Source of the DNA: Brevundimonas subvibrioides
Lineage (GTDB): Bacteria > Pseudomonadota > Alphaproteobacteria > Caulobacterales > Caulobacteraceae
Assembly (NCBI RefSeq): GCF_027271155.1
Contig: NZ_CP114542.1
Coordinates: 868,001-932,000 of the forward strand
Direction of reading: 5' to 3'
DNA: 64,000 bases
Shown: positions 62,562 to 64,000 of the stretch, one piece after another
How positions within the stretch are numbered: the stretch's first letter is position 1
Layout of the letters: each line of letters opens with the position of its first letter
Made by a program: the position numbers and the translations under genes
The notes under the pieces: model-generated
The model's database searches: none
What the model was told of the DNA's origin: nothing
Seen by the model: only the letters and a program-made list of their open reading frames with translations

Positions 62562-62718
62562 CCTTCTCCCCTTGCGGGAGAAGGTGGCCGAGCGGAGCGA
62601 GGTCGGATGAGGGGTGACTGTGGATTCACCGGTGAGCCGCCTGGCCCGCCCATCTCGTCCGCATCCTCGTACCCCTCATCCGCTCCTCCGGGGCACCTTC
62701 TCCCGCAAGGGGAGAAGG
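62562..62718. repeat. Inverted palindromic element before hmgA
   Basis: A perfect 25-bp inverted repeat (62562-62586 with 62694-62718), each arm palindromic (CTTCTCCC/GGGAGAAG). Inner arms GGATGAGGGGT (62605-62615) and ACCCCTCATCC (62671-62681) also pair. It fills most of the 193-base gap between the dehydrogenase and hmgA and is related in layout to the tilS insertion. Confidence 0.85.
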
Positions 62719-62746
62719 GCTAAGTCCCGGTTCAGGGAGACCTTGC

Positions 62747-64000
62747 ATGACGCTGAACAGCGCGACCTACCTGACCGGCTTCGGCAATCATTTCGCGACC
62801 GAGGCGGTCCCCGGTGCCCTGCCGGTCGGCCGCAACTCGCCGCAGAAGACGCCGATGGGCCTGTATGCGGAGCAGCTCAGCGGCACCGCCTTCACGGCGC
62901 CGAGGGCCGAGAACCGCCGCAGCTGGCTCTATCGCCTTCGCCCCTCGGCCCAGCATCCGGCCTATCGGCCCTTCGATCGGGGCCTGATCCGCTCCGGCCC
63001 CTTCCACGACGCCCCGCCCAGCCCCAACCGCATGCGCTGGGACCCCCTGCCGATCCCGACCGCCCCCACCGACTGGGTGGAGGGCCTCGTCACCTATGGC
63101 GGCAACGGCGACGCGGAGGCCCAGACCGGCGTGGGCATTCACCTCTATGCTGCCAACCGCTCGATGGTGGACCGGGTCTTCTATTGTGCCGACGGCGAGC
63201 TGCTGATCGTCCCGCAGGAGGGATCCCAGACCTTCGTCACCGAGTTCGGCCGCATCGATGCGGACCCCGGCCACATCGTCGTCATCCCGCGCGGCGTCCG
63301 CTTCCGCGTCGAGGTGAGCGGGCCGGTGCGCGGCTATGTCTGCGAGACCTATGGCGCGCCCTTCCGCCTGCCGGATCTCGGCCCCATCGGTTCCAACGGC
63401 CTGGCCAATCCGCGCGATTTCGAGACGCCCGTCGCCGCCTTCGAGGATGTCGATCGCCCGACCGAATGCATCCAGAAGTTCGCCGGGCGTCTGTGGACCA
63501 CGACCTTCGCCCACAGCCCGCTGGACGTCGTCGCCTGGCACGGCAACAACGCGCCGTATCGCTGGGACACCGCCCGGTTCAACACCATCAACACGGTCAG
63601 CTTCGACCACCCGGATCCGTCGATCTTCACCGTCCTGACCAGCCCCTCGGATACGCCCGGCACCGCCAACTGCGATTTCGTGATCTTCCCGCCGCGCTGG
63701 ATGGTGGCCGAGGACACCTTCCGCCCGCCGTGGTTCCACCGGAACGTCATGAGCGAGTTCATGGGCCTGGTGACCGGGGCCTATGACGCCAAGGAGGGCG
63801 GCTTCGCCCCCGGCGGCGCCTCGCTGCACAACGCCATGAGCGGCCACGGCCCCGATCAGGCCAGCTATGACAAGGCGGTCGCCGCCGAGCTCAGGCCGCA
63901 CAGGCTGGAAAACACCCTGGCCTTCATGTTCGAGACACGGCTTCCGATCCGCACCACGGAATGGGCGCAAACGACCCCGACGATGCAGCTCGACTACGAC
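62747..64000 (+). CDS. hmgA: HmgA, homogentisate 1,2-dioxygenase (3' end beyond window)
   Basis: Opens the homogentisate ring in tyrosine/phenylalanine degradation using Fe(II). 418 codons are visible, nearly the full family length, and no stop is reached. Signature segments are [25 protein letters not shown] at the start, then [19 protein letters not shown] and NVMSEFMGL (iron-ligand region) and [12 protein letters not shown] with a further histidine ligand. The ATG at 62747 follows AGGGAGACC. It may head a tyrosine catabolic operon beyond the window. Confidence 0.96.
   Translation, partial: MTLNSATYLTGFGNHFATEAVPGALPVGRNSPQKTPMGLYAEQLSGTAFTAPRAENRRSWLYRLRPSAQHPAYRPFDRGLIRSGPFHDAPPSPNRMRWDPLPIPTAPTDWVEGLVTYGGNGDAEAQTGVGIHLYAANRSMVDRVFYCADGELLIVPQEGSQTFVTEFGRIDADPGHIVVIPRGVRFRVEVSGPVRGYVCETYGAPFRLPDLGPIGSNGLANPRDFETPVAAFEDVDRPTECIQKFAGRLWTTTFAHSPLDVVAWHGNNAPYRWDTARFNTINTVSFDHPDPSIFTVLTSPSDTPGTANCDFVIFPPRWMVAEDTFRPPWFHRNVMSEFMGLVTGAYDAKEGGFAPGGASLHNAMSGHGPDQASYDKAVAAELRPHRLENTLAFMFETRLPIRTTEWAQTTPTMQLDYD

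Overview
The window is a GC-rich bacterial chromosome segment with dense, mostly co-oriented genes, very short spacers and many ATGA/GTGA/TGATG stop-start overlaps. The gene content points to an alphaproteobacterium of the Caulobacterales, most like Brevundimonas. The clues are a PleC-type cell-cycle kinase, the ccmI-ccmE-ccmF-ccmH order without ccmG, a compact proline-rich TolA, and repeats rich in GANTC (the CcrM methylation site). This assignment is inference from gene content; no rRNA or tRNA gene was seen.

Layout. 1-9.6 kb: tol-pal envelope cluster (tolR, tolA, tolB, pal, cpoB) interrupted by a VapBC-type toxin-antitoxin pair and a DUF3667 membrane protein, then tilS and ftsH with a terminator. 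9.6-15.4 kb: acyltransferase/membrane protein/winged-helix regulator operon, then folP-thiD-nucleotidyltransferase, GNAT and PhzF-like genes. 15.5-27.2 kb: a PhoPQ-like two-component system, an unrecognised 462-residue protein, the cytochrome c maturation operon ccmIEFH, a DegP-type protease and a second two-component system. 27.2-36.6 kb: glnE, an ArsC-like protein, an EF-hand/ECF sigma/membrane protein/Spy-like cluster, the PleC-like kinase and a CBS protein. 36.8-46.4 kb: amaB-like dehydrogenase, aspartyl protease, proBA, zinc metallopeptidase, EF-hand protein, methyltransferase and ABC1 kinase. 46.5-56.5 kb: LprI-like protein, XRE/membrane-protein pair, hydrolase, ubiA, small membrane proteins, Nudix, and a pterin cluster (FolM-like reductase, folB, PTPS-like). 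56.6-64 kb: Kef-type antiporter, hydrolase, lone AsnC-type domain, two acyl-CoA dehydrogenases, and hmgA running off the end.

How the genes work together. Tol-Pal and CpoB link outer-membrane constriction to division, and FtsH and DegP handle envelope quality control. CcmIEFH attaches haem to cytochromes c. FolP, FolB and the pterin reductase belong to folate/pterin synthesis, ProBA to proline synthesis, GlnE to nitrogen control, and AmaB, the acyl-CoA dehydrogenases and HmgA to lysine, acyl-CoA and tyrosine catabolism.

The most unusual content is in the repeats. One family of about 140 bp has two nested hairpins per copy, starts and ends near CTAG, carries four GANTC sites in each full copy, and supplies the TAG stop codon of four neighbouring genes. 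A second family of GC-rich palindromes lies in intergenic gaps and once in frame inside tilS. A third structure is a 25-bp inverted repeat made of GAGTGGC heptamers between a response regulator and its kinase. Other points of interest are a tilS with no ATG/GTG/TTG start before its catalytic motif, a toxin-antitoxin module inside the tol-pal cluster, a calcium/metal-type sigma-factor cluster, and tiny open frames coupled to folate genes.
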